The notes beneath the pieces are model-generated. The model was not told the origin of the DNA. It saw only the letters and a program-made list of their open reading frames with translations, and did no database searches. A stretch of 5,577 nt of DNA from JAWVZH01 sp033722295 (GTDB taxonomy: Bacteria; Bacteroidota; Bacteroidia; Chitinophagales; Saprospiraceae). Location of the stretch: NCBI GenBank assembly GCA_033722295.1, contig JAWVZH010000172.1:1-5577 (forward strand), in the 5' to 3' direction. Position numbers and translations under genes: made by a program. This document shows positions 5,480-5,577 of the stretch, piece after piece (within the stretch, counting starts at the first letter, position 1; the number at the start of each line of letters is the position of its first letter).

Positions 5480-5577
5480 AGCAACTTCGCTATGGGAAGT
5501 CACCCAAAACCAAGGAAGTTGCGCAAAAAATACTGTGGACTGCTACTGATTACTGTCCACTGTCTTCGGGCCCATAG
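5423..5577. repeat. Structured tandem repeat module, copy B, ending at the window edge
   Basis: The right copy keeps the plan of copy A but folds more strongly. The first hairpin has arms AGTTCCGA (5421-5428) and TCGGAACT (5433-5440). A second long hairpin, centred on GAATTCGCC-ttt-GGCG-t-AATTC (5451-5472), extends outward to GAG (5442-5444) and CTC (5477-5479). GCAACTTC (5481-5488) pairs with GAAGTTGC (5515-5522). CTATGGG (5490-5496) can pair with CCCATAG at 5408-5414 or 5571-5577; either choice crosses the previous stem, giving a potential pseudoknot. Bases 5528-5577 are identical to 5365-5414. The copy ends at the last base of the window, so further copies may follow. Confidence 0.85.

Noticed and set aside
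5261..5577. Integron attC array or CRISPR
   Set aside because: The modules contain no gene cassettes, the stem ends do not match RYYYAAC/GTTRRRY well, no integrase is present, and the 163-base period with diverged fronts and only two copies does not fit CRISPR repeats and spacers.

Overview
The window looks like chromosomal DNA from a free-living Bacteroidota, probably of the Saprospiria or Cytophagia type. The evidence is a periplasmic-TPR, single-TM class III adenylyl cyclase of the kind common in that phylum, A-rich translation starts without clear Shine-Dalgarno sites, moderate GC content, and an intergenic tail built of ACTG words. The phylum call is an inference from gene style; there is no rRNA or other marker.

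Layout, left to right. Positions 1-58 (minus) hold the N-terminus of a gene that runs off the left edge, probably a thymidine phosphorylase of the long archaeal/AMP-phosphorylase-like type. Positions 59-448 are a gap with no convincing gene, only a gene-like remnant frame and a small hairpin. Positions 449-2278 (minus) encode the 609-residue TPR/transmembrane adenylyl cyclase with a complete catalytic residue set. Positions 2279-2498 are the divergent intergenic region.

Positions 2499-3566 (plus) encode an unusual regulator made of an N-terminal DUF4242 (SCO4226-like, nickel-binding family) domain, a central domain that reads as a degenerate class III nucleotide cyclase with both metal-binding Asp positions changed to Asn, and a C-terminal AraC-type DNA-binding domain. 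It is followed on the same strand by a nitrilase (3674-4594, intact Glu-Lys-Cys triad) and, 12 bases later, a DinB-fold putative metal-dependent protein (4607-5104). These three probably form one transcription unit or a regulator plus target operon. The working idea is a sensor-regulator controlling nitrile or other C-N substrate hydrolysis. An active cyclase on one side and a dead-cyclase regulator on the other raise the possibility of nucleotide-linked control.

Positions 5105-5577 contain no credible protein. They hold an imperfect tandem duplication of a roughly 155-base structured module (period 162-163) with a 50-base perfectly identical core, several strong hairpins and potential pseudoknot pairings. 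Just upstream is a GTGAAAGTCC hairpin reminiscent of group II intron domain I. The window ends exactly at the end of the second copy, so the element probably continues to the right.
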